Assembly: GCA_022577435.1 (NCBI GenBank)
Contig: JAKOON010000012.1
Location: 5,701,412 to 5,765,411 of the forward strand
Origin: Embiotoca jacksoni
Taxonomy: Eukaryota > Chordata > Actinopteri > Embiotocidae
Length of the DNA: 64,000 nt
Direction: 5' to 3'
Position numbers and translations under genes: made by a program. The notes beneath the pieces are model-generated. The model did not search any database. It was not told the DNA's origin and saw only the letters and a program-made list of their open reading frames with translations. Positions within the stretch are counted from its first letter, which is position 1, and each line of letters starts with the position of its first letter. Below, in pieces: positions 1 to 13,131 of the stretch.

Positions 1-1160
1 TCTCTCCATCACAAGCGTCCGTACAGATGCCGACACCCGAGCCCCCTATTCCTGTCTCAATGACGCGCAGCACCCTCTCACTGCCCGAGCTGTTATTAAT
101 CCAAGCAGCACAGAGTCTGTGTGCGCGGAGTGAAGCAGCGGAAAAAAAATGCCGCTGCACTGCAAATATCATTAAAATAAATGTACTTACTGTTTTTCAC
201 CAGCCTGTCCCCCCTCTTTTCCTGCGTCCCTCCATCCTTTTTCACATCCTTCCTTTTTGAGGTATCCGTTTTGCGGGTGTCCCCCCCACCGCCGCCGCCG
301 CCGCCACACGCACACACACAGACGCACACGCTGTGAATATATATATATCTAAATATATATATGTTCTACATGTATTCAATTTCTCGGGTCTCTCTCTTTA
401 CCTCTCTCCCTCCCTCTCTCCTCTCCTCACACACTCTCTCTCTCTCTCTCTCCAGCTCTCCCTCTTTCCCTGTTCTTTTGTTAAAATTCAGTATATGCGC
501 CCCGTCACCTAGCAACCGTCAACCTCTCTCTCCCCCCTCTCTCTCTCTCTCTCTCGCGCTTTCTCCCCCCTCCCTCCCTCTCTCCATCACTGGCGACACG
601 TGTTGAATGCTAAACTTAGCGGTCCGGAATAAAATTAATAAAGGGATGGACGCTCTATATCTCCCCCTTTCCCTGCCTTCCCCTTCTCTCTCTTTCACTG
701 TGGCGCGTATCATAATGCAATATAAATATTTACTAGAACCACTCAGCCCTCTCATTGCCCCCCCCCCCCCACCCCCACCCCTTTCTCCACCCCCTCCTCC
801 TCCTCCTCTCTTGCGTCCCTCCGCATTTCCCCTCCCTCCATCCATCCATCACCGGCTCCCTCCCTGCATCCCTCCCTCGCCGTCCTGCCTTTTTTTTTTT
901 CCCCTTCTCCTGCCTCCTATCGCCTCTTTCTGCTTCCCCAAGCAAAACGGAGGCGCCACACCAGCATCTGTGGATCCACATGTGAGTGTCACCCTGCCTG
1001 GTGCGTCTTTGCATGGAGAGCTGCTGCAGCGCGCGTCCCGGTGTGTTTGCGTTCGTGCGTGTGTGCGTGCATGTGAATGAGAAATCTATACTACAGTAGC
1101 ATGTCAGTGACCATGTGTGTGAGCAGCTGGCAGAGAGTGAGGGAACATGTAGTATCACAA
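1..1160. other. CpG-containing, pyrimidine-rich region with no gene recognised
   Basis: The plus strand is dominated by C and T: (CT)n stretches around 400-450 and 525-580, a C-run at 759-780, and CTC/CCT repeats at 780-950. It also has a (CCG)n run near 290-303 and scattered CpGs, which are rarer in the following kilobases. An AT-rich (AT)n patch lies at 336-362. Open frames here are low-complexity proline/serine/leucine readings and I do not regard them as genes. CpG content with long pyrimidine tracts would fit a promoter or untranslated first exon of a gene lying to the left, but I see no coding exon to support that. Confidence 0.45.
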
Positions 1161-2458
1161 CACTGCAGCTCAGTTAGTGAACTCAGTGCTTTGGCTTCAG
1201 AGCTGAAATTAAACATTTATATCCAAGTAACTTTTTTTTTATAACCATTTTTGAAGAGCAACAATAGGCTACGATAAATTACTGCAGGCCTATATTTTGT
1301 TTACGATTCTGTCTCATCCAGTCTCTCAGGGAGGCAGAGGGTGCAGAGTACATTGAATTCGGGATGTGTTGTTATCTTCCTCTGAGCCTTTCCTCTTTCA
1401 AAAAATATATGAACACGGAAGGAGAGAGAGTAAGTCTAAATATAACAACAGAAACAAGCAGGGCAAAGGTCTTATTGTATTGATAGATTTGTGTATTGCC
1501 CCTGGAGGGTTGGTAAATGATGGACACACACCTCAGTTCCATCTAATTGACCAATCATCAATATGAGATTGACTTAAAGGCGCACACACAAGTTGCAGTG
1601 GTGCAGATGTGTGTACACTCAGACAAAGGGCTGGAGGTGGTGTCCCCTTTATCAGGCTTTGAACAATCTGTCCTCAGGAACCTGCATCACACAGTCATCA
1701 TCACTCAGGCATGTGGGCATGCAAATTACGCTAAATACATTTTGTTGGAGGTATTGCTTTTATAATGTCACTTTTAAAGGAACAGTTTATGGAGAAGCGC
1801 TGCAAGTTGCCACAGAGATACACGCGATGCCTAATACAGTAGAGCTGAATAGAAAACCAATTGTGGTGTTTCGAGCATTAAAAAAAATAAAATAAATAAG
1901 ATCGAAAAAATGTCACCGAAAAAGCCACAAAACAAGCTGTCATGTTTTTATTCAGACTAAAACGTCATTAGAAAAATATAACAACTACAGACAGGGTGAC
2001 ATGAATCTCAGACAAAACATATGCAAATATAACCAACTATCTGCATCGCTAAATGTCACAAGAGATAAACTAGAAAATGATATTGTGGTGCAGGTGACCC
2101 TTTTATTTGTTTGCTGGTGTTTTACTGGTAAAACTAAGAAACGGTCAAGACACATGCACACAGTCACACTAACATGGACAAGCAGTTGCAGACAAGGCAG
2201 CAACTAATGACCACTTACTCTGATTATTGACTGATTAATTATTTTACAATTAAATGTAAGAAAATAGCGAAGAAAGTCATCATTATGTTGTAAATCCATT
2301 GGTGACTATTTGTGTCATACTGAAAAGTCCAAAACTAAAAACAAAAGTTCATTAAGATGATGCAGAATGGAACAGAAAAAGGCATCGAGTCCTCACAACA
2401 AAAAAAGCTGAAGAATAAAAACAGTTGCAGTTCCTCTTTTACCTGCAGTGTGTTTTAG

Positions 2459-3632
2459 CCTGAGTACTTTACCTCAGTACAATCCTGACGTACTTTTACC
2501 CAAGTATTTCCATTTGATGCTACTTTATACTTAAATATTGTTCTTTCTGCTCCACTACATTTATTTGACAGCTTTAGCTACTCTCATGATGAAGATTTGA
2601 CACATTATGTAATCAGCCTGGTGCCATGCCAAAATTTGTAATACACTCAGCGGTCCACTTCACACAAAGTGTTTCAATGTCATAGTTTTACCTCGCCGAG
2701 GCGTGAAAAAACACACGGTTAGGTCTAGGCAAAATAAACGTGTGGTGAGGGTACCAAACAGATTTCTTTGAAAAAAAAAATCGACATCGCTTTTTCACAA
2801 AGAAAAAAAAAAAAAAAAGTGGGTCTCCGGAGTGAAAGTCCTGCGTTTTATCCATCAAACCTCCCACAAACTACCTCACTACATGGACTCTGGCACTTCT
2901 GTACTTGTCAAATTACATCAGTCAGATGATGTTTGTCATGATGTGTGTCATTTGAGATGTGTCTACTTTTAACGGCTTCAACAAGGCCACCCCTTCGTCG
3001 GCATGCGGTTGTACTTGACGTGTCGGCATGATACTGGGCTGAGATAACATAAACAGCTTTCAAAAAAACAACACATCATTAAAGATTAAACGCGTAGTTA
3101 CCCACCTTTTTGTCCTCTGACGTCTTAGAAAAAGCATTGTGTAGTCGGGGTCGCCTTTCAGGTGTCTAGGAATGTTTAACAGCTCGACCGAATACTTATT
3201 TCTCCCCTCTTAACACCTGTTTCAATTGATCCAATACCTCACCAAAAATTGAAGATTAGAGAAAAAGCCCAAAACCTGAAAACAGATTTGTGGATCAGAA
3301 CTTTGTCTTTTCTTCTTTTCTCTCCCAGTAATCATTTAATGACCCCTCGGATTTATCTGCTGACTCCATAATATATTTAAAACGGGATATGAAATAATTT
3401 AAACCAGCTCCACCTGCAGCAGCTACAACAGTAACCTGTTGCTTACACACTGATACTTCAGTATCAAGTCAGAGGGGTCAAACCAGTACTTCTACTTTAA
3501 TACATCAGCTCCATTTTTCTGTTGATATTTATGTACTTTCACCTCAGTGGGGTTTTTCTGCAGGACTTTGACTTGTGATGCAGTATTTTTACACTGGTAC
3601 TTTTACTGAGGCACTTCTTCCACCACTGTCTT
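2459..3632 (+). repeat. Teleost interspersed MITE-like repeat split by another repeat
   Basis: The left part (2459-2635) carries the phrases 'acccaagtatttccatttg' and 'tccactacatttatttgaca'. The right part (about 3405-3632) carries 'agctccacctgcagcagcta' and ends with 'cttcttccaccactg'. I recognise these as left and right parts of one very common teleost repeat whose ends look like inverted copies (CAGTGGTGGAA-type). About 770 bp of unrelated sequence separates the halves and matches a second repeat family, also seen at 14455-14890. No coding capacity is visible. The family identity is from memory of teleost repeats and is not named here. Confidence 0.6.
2640..3060 (+). repeat. Second interspersed repeat, nested in the first
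   Basis: This stretch shares the order of landmarks with 14455-14890: a 'ggttaggt(c/t)tag' phrase, an A-run, a 'ggtctcc' then 'gtgaaagtc' block, a 'atccatc' block, and a terminal 'ggcatgatactgggctg' versus 'ggcgtgatacagggctg'. Both copies are diverged and non-coding. Its position inside the split repeat at 2459-3632 says it inserted later. Confidence 0.55.
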
Positions 3633-4684
3633 CCACACTTTCCACTCCGGATGTTTTGTGATGAAATGATGCTGCGCTCACTCAATTAAGAACTGCTCAT
3701 TACTCTGCCTGTACACTGATCTCTGGTCAGTTTTAAGAATCAGTCCATATGGCAATAAAGGTTAGGATGTAAGGCGATGAAGCTGATCTGTTTGTCTCAG
3801 CCCAGTGATCAGGCCCCAGATGGAATAGAGAGACTTGTGGCTGCTGTTGCTGGGCCATACTATTTGTGATAATGGAGCCGTGTCTGGTTTAGTGGTGCAT
3901 TCACAGTTACTGCTGGAGTATTAATAGGCTTGATACACATCGGCTTCATATTTTCTGCTACGTGGAATAGGTGATACAGCTGCTGTACTCTTCATATTGC
4001 TCTTGTTATCTGTATTTGCCACATGCATTCATCTTCATTTGCATTAATCAATCAATTCATCATCACAACTCACTCGTGTGTGCCTCTCTTCCCTCCTGTC
4101 TCTCTGGTGGGCTTTCTGTTTTGCCGAAGGCCTATATGGAGATATTGGAGTGGTGACATTAGGGTTTATGAGGCATGTGATGGCATGCGTCATCACTGTA
4201 TTTACTCCTCAGAGTGTGTCGGCATGCTTCTGTAGCATACAAAGACCAACATTATGGGCACATTTACATGATAGTCGCGGTGTTGGAGCATGTTCTCCTA
4301 TTGTGATTAATAAAGATTGGACATACAACTGAGGCACATTGCGTTGCTGTCGTCTGTTTCCCCAGTTCCAAAGACTGTCTGTGAGAACGTGTGTGTGTTT
4401 GTGTGGGGGAGAGTGAGGGAGTGAGTGTGAGAGACAGTTTGATTTTTGTTGTTTGGTATAATCTGATGTGACTAGGCTGTCCTATCTCTATTTACGCATC
4501 TGTTTAGCTCTGAGCTAACAATCAAACAATAAGGTTTTCTCTCTATTTCTCTCTCTCTCTCTTGCAAACACACACACACACACATATACAAATACACATA
4601 TACCATGTACACAGATGCACAGAAGCACAGGTGGAATTGCATTTCGGTATTGTCGACCCCGTGTTAAATTATTCTACATACAAC

Positions 4685-5850
4685 TTGTGGTGGAGGAAGT
4701 ATTTGAGTCATAATACCACAGTATTAAAAATACTCTAAAATACTGCATACGTAAAAGATTTATAAGCAAAGTTTTTTTTATTATTTTAAGTATGAAGTGT
4801 TAAATTTGATACTGAAAATTACACATTTAAGTTTCATACAATTGTATTTTATGTTACTGTAGGATCCTAATCTTAGTGTAGAGAACAAACTTGAAATCGA
4901 TTCATGTTTCTTATATTCACAAAGTTCATACCAACTGCTCTTATAGATAAAAGCAAAAAAAAAAGAATCCACTCATACAAAACTAATGTAGTGTATACTG
5001 GATCATTATCCATTTAAGCAGCATTTTACTGCTTTTGTTGGTCATTGTGGAGATAATATCAACTGCTTTGTTTAGTGTTGGGTAATTAACAACAAAGCAT
5101 GATATCTACATATGATCCTGCTTCCCCTGTTGGTTTGCAATAGAATACAGATGAATATAATTATAAAGTGTCATAATATGGAAATAGTCAAGTTAAGTGC
5201 AACCTAGCACTGCACATACAATGAGTACTTTGTTAGAGTAATTGAAAAAAATAGAATAAATAAATATAGTTATTCAAAGCTGTTGATCTCTCAAATGAAT
5301 AACTAATGAACAGAAAAATATCTGTAAATATGAATTATTTCTGTTTTATTCATTTTTTTGAAATATATGCTCTCTGTTTCTCGCCTCTCTAATGTGAGAA
5401 TTTGTTGGTAAGACTTTTTTTTATGAATTCAACTTCCAAGCAGTATCTATAAATGAGGATTAGTCAACTACAGTCAACAAAAATAAAACGCAGCACTTAT
5501 GTTCTCATAAGAAAAAACAAAAGTGTTGTGTTTATATTTTTGTCGAGTGTAATTGATTGACAGAATATTTATTGATTTTGATCATTCATAAAAGTCCGTT
5601 TTGGTCAAAGAATGCATGCATAGTTCCAGTTTCTGAACTGAGAGGACTTGCTGCTTTTTCTTTGAATCTTTTTTTTTTGTGTGTGTGTTTTCTTTTTTTT
5701 AATTTCTAGATTTTTATGCACTGAATATTTCTAGTTAAAATACTATAAGTACATTATCCTATTATACTGTTGGTATTTTCAATGCAGGACCTGCAATGGA
5801 GTATTTTTACAGTGTGCTGATACTTTTACTCAAGTACCACATCTTAATAC
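4685..5850. repeat. Candidate MITE-like element with inverted ends
   Basis: The left end reads 'tggtggaggaagtatttgag'. The right end reads 'ggagtatttttacagtgtg' followed by 'acttttactcaagtacca'. The left end resembles the reverse complement of the right end of the family at 2459-3632, so the two ends face each other across about 1.15 kb of AT-rich non-coding sequence. It may be one element or two solo ends; I cannot tell by eye. Confidence 0.4.
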
Positions 5851-8330
5851 AACTCTCTTGGATTCATGTGTTGGTGGGACATCTGTGGCTTGTAAGTCAG
5901 CTGCTTAACAGCTTTGTTTTTATGTACTATGCAGACAAGTTATGAACAAACATGGCCAGCCTGTAGCTTTAACAGCCAACAGAATAAATTTAGCAAAATG
6001 ATTTTTAAGACTCTTTCCCACAAACATAAGAGACAAAGGTGTATGTTCATACATGACATGACGTGATCTTTCTGGCTCGGTAAGACACTTAATTGTTGTT
6101 TTTGTAAATTGGAGGCTACGTTTCCCAGGAAAGGAATCTGGTTTTGTAAAGAAACAACAGGAGAGAAAAGAAGGGAAAGTCCTGAGAAACAGGGATTGGA
6201 CAAAACATTTTTAATCCACTAGATGTCCCAAATGATGAATGTTTTGAAGCAAAATTTATTGTATTTATCTTTAGAATATTAAGGGTTGTATGTATTAACC
6301 ATGGGATCAAATCTTCACTAAATAATACCAAACCTTAATATCACCACCTGCAGACACAAAAGCAAATACAAGTGATTTACGTTTAACTAAGACTGCTTGA
6401 AAGTGTCGTAAATTGTATTGACTGTGGGTTGATTGTAAGAAAAGGAGATCCTTGATAAGTTTCATATGAACAGAGTCAGGCTATTTGAGGAATGCTTTCG
6501 TCATGTCTAACTAAAAAAAGAGAGAAAAGACATACTGTATATCAAAGACAGAAGCTGACCACAAGCGGTGAGAGACTGAGGTGTGGTGAGAAGGCTTCTA
6601 GTGTCTCAGAGGAGCGGTGCCAGACTGTCAGTATACTCTACCTGAAGTTGAATTTGGCATGTTCATACCGGCCAAATGACATTTTTGTTTTTCTTTTGCT
6701 TTCCTTATCGCAGTTTTTGAGAGCTGGTTGACTGTTAAAATATTCCCGTTGCCTTGTTTACCAATGCATCTTATGTCACTTTTTTTGAGAAAAAAAATTG
6801 TAGTTCTGTTGTTTTTTGCTCAATGTGACTGGCAAGTTCTCCATCGGGCATGGATGACGTTAAACAAACAGACTTGGAGCCGCGGGGAATATACTGAAAT
6901 TTCCTCGCAGCACTACATTCAACAGCCTTTTGAAAACCCACTAAATTTGATTTCTTTTGCAGAAGAGTACGGGCCTTAAAGCCACCAGGATGACTGTCTG
7001 AGCCTGGCTGGACTATGTGGTATTAACATTAAGGACATAAAGCTTTGACATGGAGCAAGGCAGTATATGGTGGGGAGCTGGTTAGATGAGATGGAGACAG
7101 AAGGAGGGTAAAGGGTTTGGTATAGCAGTGTGAAGGGCCCACAAAGCACAGCAATGATTTGAAAGGAGCGACAGACGCCTTTTCAACTTTCTGTAAATTC
7201 CTCCACCTTGCATACTACACAATGTGTGTGCATTTACTTTGCATTCAGTCACTGGGTCTATCTCTCATTCCCTTTTCCTCCCGCTCTCACACACCAGGCA
7301 GAAAGTGAGGGAAAGTGGCAATTGAATTTCCTTTCTGTGGCAGTGTGTGGAATAGGAAAAAGTCCAGGGCCACAGTGCTAGCCACTATCTCACGCACACA
7401 CTGAACGCAGCCTTAATCCATTCCTCTGCCCTTCCCCTTCCACACACTTGTCTCCAAATCCCCTCCACTCCATTCCTGGAATAAATTATTTCATTTCTTT
7501 TTCGGTCCGCAGCATTTTTATTCGTCTCTGTGGCGTGCCTCAACTTCTGTCCCTGTGGAGAGCCCTGATGAATGCGTTGGGCTCACACCGTCTGATCATC
7601 CCTGCTCTGAACGCCTTTAGATACACACTAGCTTCTGGCTGCCTCCAATGCACATAAGGACTCTCCTCCCTTCACCCTCCATTCCTCTCCCACCCTTGCT
7701 CTGCCTCTCTCCGACTCACAAATACACAAAGGAATAATGCAAGCCATAGAATAGATCTGGATCTTTTATCTCTTTCTTCACACACACGCAAGCTCTGCAG
7801 AGACAAAAACACATTTTCACTCTCCTCTGTGGATATGAGCCGGCGCTGTTGCTCCTTGTTTAGATTAATGATGACATTTAAAAACACTGACCAATTTCAA
7901 ATAACATCAATAATTTATCTGGAAACATGCATATAATAACGTATGGGATCTATGGAATTCAGTCTATATTTCTGAGCTCATGAATATGGAGAAAAGCTGC
8001 AAATGAATTATTCCTTTTTATAATTGGAGTCTCAGCACTTGATTACAGGAGCAAAAGGCCTGTGTGTGTGTTAGGACATATGTTCAGAGAAGTGTATACA
8101 TATATGTATGTGAGTGTGTTTGGAGGAATTAATGATGGCAGTTGTACCTTGTCTTGTGCCAAGCTATCATGTCAGGGTGCTGTACTGATTGGCGAGTCCA
8201 GGAACGCTGTCTGGAGCCCCTAACGATGTCGGATAAGACCTCATCTTCCTCACTGGCGTGCACGCGTGTTTCAAGATTGGGATTCGATAAGGATAAGTGA
8301 GCGCTCTGTTTCATCCAGGTCACAGGGGGA

Positions 8331-8355
8331 TTCACTTCTAGCTTCTAGAAGTGAA

Positions 8356-8407
<52 letters not shown>

Positions 8408-8422
8408 ACACACACACACACT
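8331..8422. repeat. Perfect 11-bp hairpin followed by a (CA)n microsatellite
   Basis: TTCACTTCTAG (8331-8341) and CTAGAAGTGAA (8345-8355) are perfect inverted arms around a 3-base loop. A (CA)n tract with one TA interruption starts two bases later and runs to about 8422. Confidence 0.85.
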
Positions 8423-9336
8423 CACAGGAACCAAATTCCCCCTGGCGGGCGGTCCTCCAGTGGTATCAATTAAGGAGCTGGTCCAATCAATGTCTTAGCA
8501 TCAGCTTGATACTCAACTACAAGGAGATTAAGACTAATCTTACATCTTAACACAGAGAAACCAGCCACACAAACATGCATACAACGACCCCCCACTCACA
8601 CCGCGTAAAACACACACTACACATCACAACACACAAAGATCTTAGCATAACAACTAGCCTGTCTTTTGTCTGCCTTGCGGTTGCATCTGCCGGCATTTGA
8701 GACCCTCACTGAACAGAGGACAATAATGGAATGTGTACTTTCTCTTTTTCTCACTGTTATTTCTCTCCTCTTGTCTCTCCCTTTGCTAGGCTAAAGTCTG
8801 ACCTAAATACTTCAGGTTTTTGATGATTGGACCAAAAAGAGATCAGAGGCGTCCAGCGGGCTTGTCGTGATAGTGGAGAGAAGGGAGAGCCAGAGGATTC
8901 TGGACCCACTCACAGAGAGATGCTGCTACTTACCACACTTCATAACTGTACAACACGGAGCTCATAAACCAGTCAAACCTTATCCTCACAGACTGCTGAA
9001 TTCATCATCTTAAATCTTACTCAAAGCCTTACCTTTCACCCTGCCATGAGATAAAAAAAAAAAAGAAGCTGCAGCGTATCGGCTCTGTGCCTTCCACCAA
9101 GCCACCGCTAATCCAGGCCCGGGCGGGGTGGGGGGGGTGGGGGGGGGTCCATCCTTCACACGCTCAGGGGGAACACGGGAGAACCTCTAACCTTGGCTTG
9201 TGACCACACCTTAAGATTGAAGAGCCAGTAATGCAGCGATGGCAGCCGGCCCACCAGTTAATGATCTGCTTCTGCCTTTATTCAGCCTAATATAGATCCA
9301 TACTCGTGACCACCATTGTCGCACTGACACATAAAC

Positions 9337-9341
9337 GCACG

Positions 9342-9389
<48 letters not shown>
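9337..9389. repeat. (CA)n microsatellite
   Basis: Starts as GCAC repeats and becomes pure CA to 9389. Non-coding. Confidence 0.95.
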
Positions 9390-9391
<2 letters not shown>

Positions 9392-12261
9392 CACATTGTC
9401 TTTCTACCAAATACGCAGATGAGCACAATCAGAACAGGAAACATAGAGGTCAAAGAACGCCTCACCAGTTTTTAAGTGCACTCATTCATTTTTCATTTAA
9501 TGACGTGAGTAGAAGTGATAGGCGGAAGCACCAAGATGAAGTCCCTTCCAATTTCAGCTCAGACCAGAAGGACCGTTTCAAAAGGTTTCACTCAGGTGGA
9601 AGTAGTGCAGCACTTCCTCAGCTGAACTTTACACATCACCGCTAAAAGATTGATTTTGAAGTTAATCACAAAGTAATAGATTTTGTTGTTACACTGTATT
9701 AGTGAAATGTTACTCTACGCTTCTGTAATGTTTTCATAGTTAAAATAATATTTATATTCTAATTCCAAGAATAAACTGTTAAACCACGTGCTGCTCAGGA
9801 GCATTGTCATCTCTAAGGTTAGTGAAAGCTCAAATGTTTCACTGAAATACCAACAAAGTGAGGGGGGGGCGCAGTGTTGTTGTTGTTGTTTTTTTGGGGG
9901 GGCAAACAAATGGAAGCCAGACTTTAATCAAAAACAAAACAACATATTAATATTGCCTAAACAGTAGCCAGTAGCACTACTGGAACATACATTTTGCCCT
10001 CCTCTCCTGGCCTGTAAATGAATGACTCTCGGGTTAAAGTCAGTCAGCAGCTTCTTTTCCATCGACAACATGGCCAGTGAGTCTCAGTCTGTGTTCACGA
10101 GGAGACAGAGCTCTGTGTGTAGCAGGCCCGATGTGTGCACACAGCTAGTGTCTGTTAGAAGCCTTCATCAACACAGATGATACTCGTGCTCGTCAAAAGT
10201 ACATTATCCGCACCGGATACTTGTTTCAGCCGAGTACTCGTCTCATCCCTGGAAATAACAGAATTTTCCGCAGTTGCAATTTAAGTTGCCATTCCTCTGC
10301 TGGTGAGAGAGTAAAGAAGCAGGAGTCACCGTGTAGTTACTTAATGGCGGATGTGAGGTAAACCTGAAAGATGTGTCGAGAGTTGTCCAATCACATTAGA
10401 TAAAGAAACGGAAAATAATACCAGCTCGCAGCCAATAAAAGCGCCCCATTGAAAATCTAAAACAACCAACAGAAGAGCAGCCTCAGGTCCCGTGGTTGGC
10501 AAAAGTTCAAGGACTTGCATTCACTCTTGTTTGGCCGGCGCCCAGCACCAGGAAGTATATGTATTTACACAAAAATGAACTAAATACAATTTGTAAACAT
10601 TTGTCATTGAATGCTTACAGGCTCTGACAGACGACTAGGTGCACCTTACAAGCTAACTGTTATTTTATAATTAATTTATGTTTATCATGTTAAAGTAGGA
10701 ATTTTTTTCCAGCATTCCATATTAACTAATCAGCACTGGTTACAAACACAAACTGCTATCTCCTCAGTTTGCAGTTCTCTGAAGCTTTTACCCCATTTAC
10801 ACCAGGCCTTAACTTGACTATTTCCTGGATCTCTCGCCCGCCTGGAGAATGGAAAACTATTTTGAATGTGTTACATCAAATTCTAAATTTGTTTATCTTT
10901 ATACAATTGAAGTAAGTCAGTAAAAACATTGGAAATCTTTTTGTTGTTCTTTTGGCAGTTGGAAGGATGAGAATAATTTACAAATCACAACTTTGTGTTT
11001 TTATTGCATTTTACAAAATGTCTAAGTATTTTCTGAACTGGAGCTTGTTAAAATGAGACACAGAAGTCCATGATGTTTCTTTCCTTGACCTGGAACTCAC
11101 CGTGTTTTGAGTCCACCAGCCCTGCCGAAGTATTTTGCATACTGAGATCTTATCACAGTGCATACGAATTCATGAGAGCACTGACTAATACCAGGTGTAC
11201 ATGCAAAGGCCTGTGGATCAGTCGGTATTATACGGGTTATGTATCCAGATACTAGTTACATGTAAATACCAGGCATAGATTTGGCATATAAAGTCTAGAC
11301 TATAGTAATCATCCATTGATCAATCAAGAAATCAGTCTTATGATCAGTTCTATATTTTGTATTATCAGTCATCTGAGAGCGCTGCCATTCCTCAAAACAG
11401 TTCCCAAATAAGCCTCAAACCACAATTAAATAATCAATCAGAGAAACCAATGGCTCGATCAAGTGCTGAATACACATCTAAGTCACCACCAATGATCCTT
11501 TAAACTGCGGAGATGCATGTGCTGTCAGAGTCTGGGGAAAATCGAGGCAGAGACAGGCAAAGCACACCTCAGCCCTCTGAAGTGGCTTCCCTTCTCTAAA
11601 CACTGATCTGATAAGATAGGAGCAAACCCCACCAGGAATTTGTTTTCAGCGCTCTTTCACTGCAGAGCGGATGATAGCAACGACATGCGGAGAAGAGAGC
11701 CACTTTGGCCCCATCTCAAGATGCACTAAGAAAAGCGAGTGAATTCCACCAGTGAGGGAAATCCAGTGGGGGGTGATCGGGTTTGGACCCTGTCAGACTG
11801 ACAAAAGCCAAACATCTGCTTTTCTTATTTGATGGGAGAGGCAACAATATGTGCTTGGCAGTCACCGTCATTTCTCACTCATATAGAAGGAGAGCGGCCC
11901 GTGACTCAAGGACGGACACGGGCAAGAAATTATGACTGCTTCGATTCCACTAGTCATTGACTAAACACGGATTCAATTAAACCCAGCTGAAGGTCATGAA
12001 GTAATACAATGTAAGCGAGTCTGGCAGTGTGCTTAATGGAAGCTCTCATGGCTCTGGTAATATTTAATCCAATGGCCCACCCTGACTACCGCGGTGCATC
12101 GGCCACTCATATACCTTGAGTGCTCTCATAACCTGAGTGGAGGAACCTGAGGGGCTAAGAGGACCGTTTGAGGAAGGAAGACGCATTAAGAAAAAACTCA
12201 ATGCTGCCAGATATAGAAAGACTGTGTTGTTGTTGACAGCTGTCGTGGTGACAGAGAATGA

Positions 12262-12800
12262 ACAGATAACAATCAGGGAGGGGGAGGTGTGTGTGTGTGG
12301 TGGGAGGGGGTGGGGCAAAGGTGAGGTGGTAAAGTACAGTGGGTGGGGGATTGCACACTGGGAGGGAGAGAAAAAGAAACAAGATAAGGAGGGAACCGGC
12401 TAAGGAATGTCTTAAGAACTGAAAGCAGTGAAGGGTGGCAGAGGGAAAAGGGAGGAGCATCGAGTAGACAGCAAGGTTACACATGAGGACGGATTAAACA
12501 AAGCAAGGAGAGGGACAGAGGAGAGAGAACAGGTTGAGTTGGTTTGGAATAGGTTTCAATCTTACCACACAGATAATAAGAAAGCAAAACAAAAACTCAG
12601 AGAAAAAAACAGCAAACAGAAAGGGCAGCTGAAGGCAGGAGAGGAGAAAGAAGTAAGAAGAAAAGAACGGAAGAGACAGCAGTTAAAAAAAGTAGAGTCC
12701 AGGAGATTAATTGAGGAAGCGAAACACACACACACAAAAAAGGAGAGACGAAGCTGTGAGGAGTGAGCCAGGAAGGAAAGTAAGAAAACAGCAGACACTC
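12262..12800 (+). repeat. Purine-rich tract upstream of pitpnc1
   Basis: Roughly 540 bp in which the plus strand is strongly purine-biased (GGGAGG, GAGAGA, AAGAAG motifs), ending about 200 bp before the pitpnc1 start codon. Open frames here are Lys/Glu/Arg-rich readings of the bias and match no protein I know. It could form part of the 5' untranslated or promoter region. Confidence 0.6.
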
Positions 12801-13004
12801 ATTGACAGAAAGGACTCAACTCCACGGACTACTGACATCAGCAAAACAAAGGAGGAAGAGCGTCAGAAAAGAGGTCATTGTGGTCACTGTGGAGTGTTGC
12901 CTGCCTGAGCGTGTCTACTATGCAACCAAGACAGCTGAGATAGACAGACTCCAGCACAGTCACTCTGTTCAGTTCACAAAGACAGCTCTCCCTCTAGCAG
13001 CACC

Positions 13005-13052
13005 ATGTTGATGAAAGAGTACCGCATATGCATGCCACTGACTGTGGATGAG
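13005..13052 (+). CDS. pitpnc1: pitpnc1 coding exon 1
   Basis: Sixteen codons from ATG (context AGCACCATGT) to GTGGATGAG followed by the donor gtaggt, phase 0. The short first coding exon and its peptide are the same as in other vertebrate PITPNC1 genes. A (CA)n tract starts 25 bp inside intron 1. Confidence 0.95.
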
Positions 13053-13075
13053 GTAGGTGTTTGCCTTTCCCACCC

Positions 13076-13131
<56 letters not shown>

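Larger units (their letters stand above)
1161..13004. other. Gene-free upstream flank of pitpnc1
   Basis: I find no exon resembling a known protein in this stretch. It contains interspersed repeats at 2459-3632, 4685-5850 and within 2640-3060, (CA)n tracts at 8357-8422 and 9337-9389, a short G-run region near 9130-9147, and a long purine-rich plus strand at 12262-12800. The last hundred or so bases before 13005 are ordinary sequence and are the likely 5' UTR of pitpnc1; I cannot place the transcription start. Confidence 0.5.

Noticed and set aside
607..1158. Proline/serine-rich open frames of 140-157 codons
   Set aside because: They follow the C/T bias of the tract, overlap on both strands, and match no protein I know.
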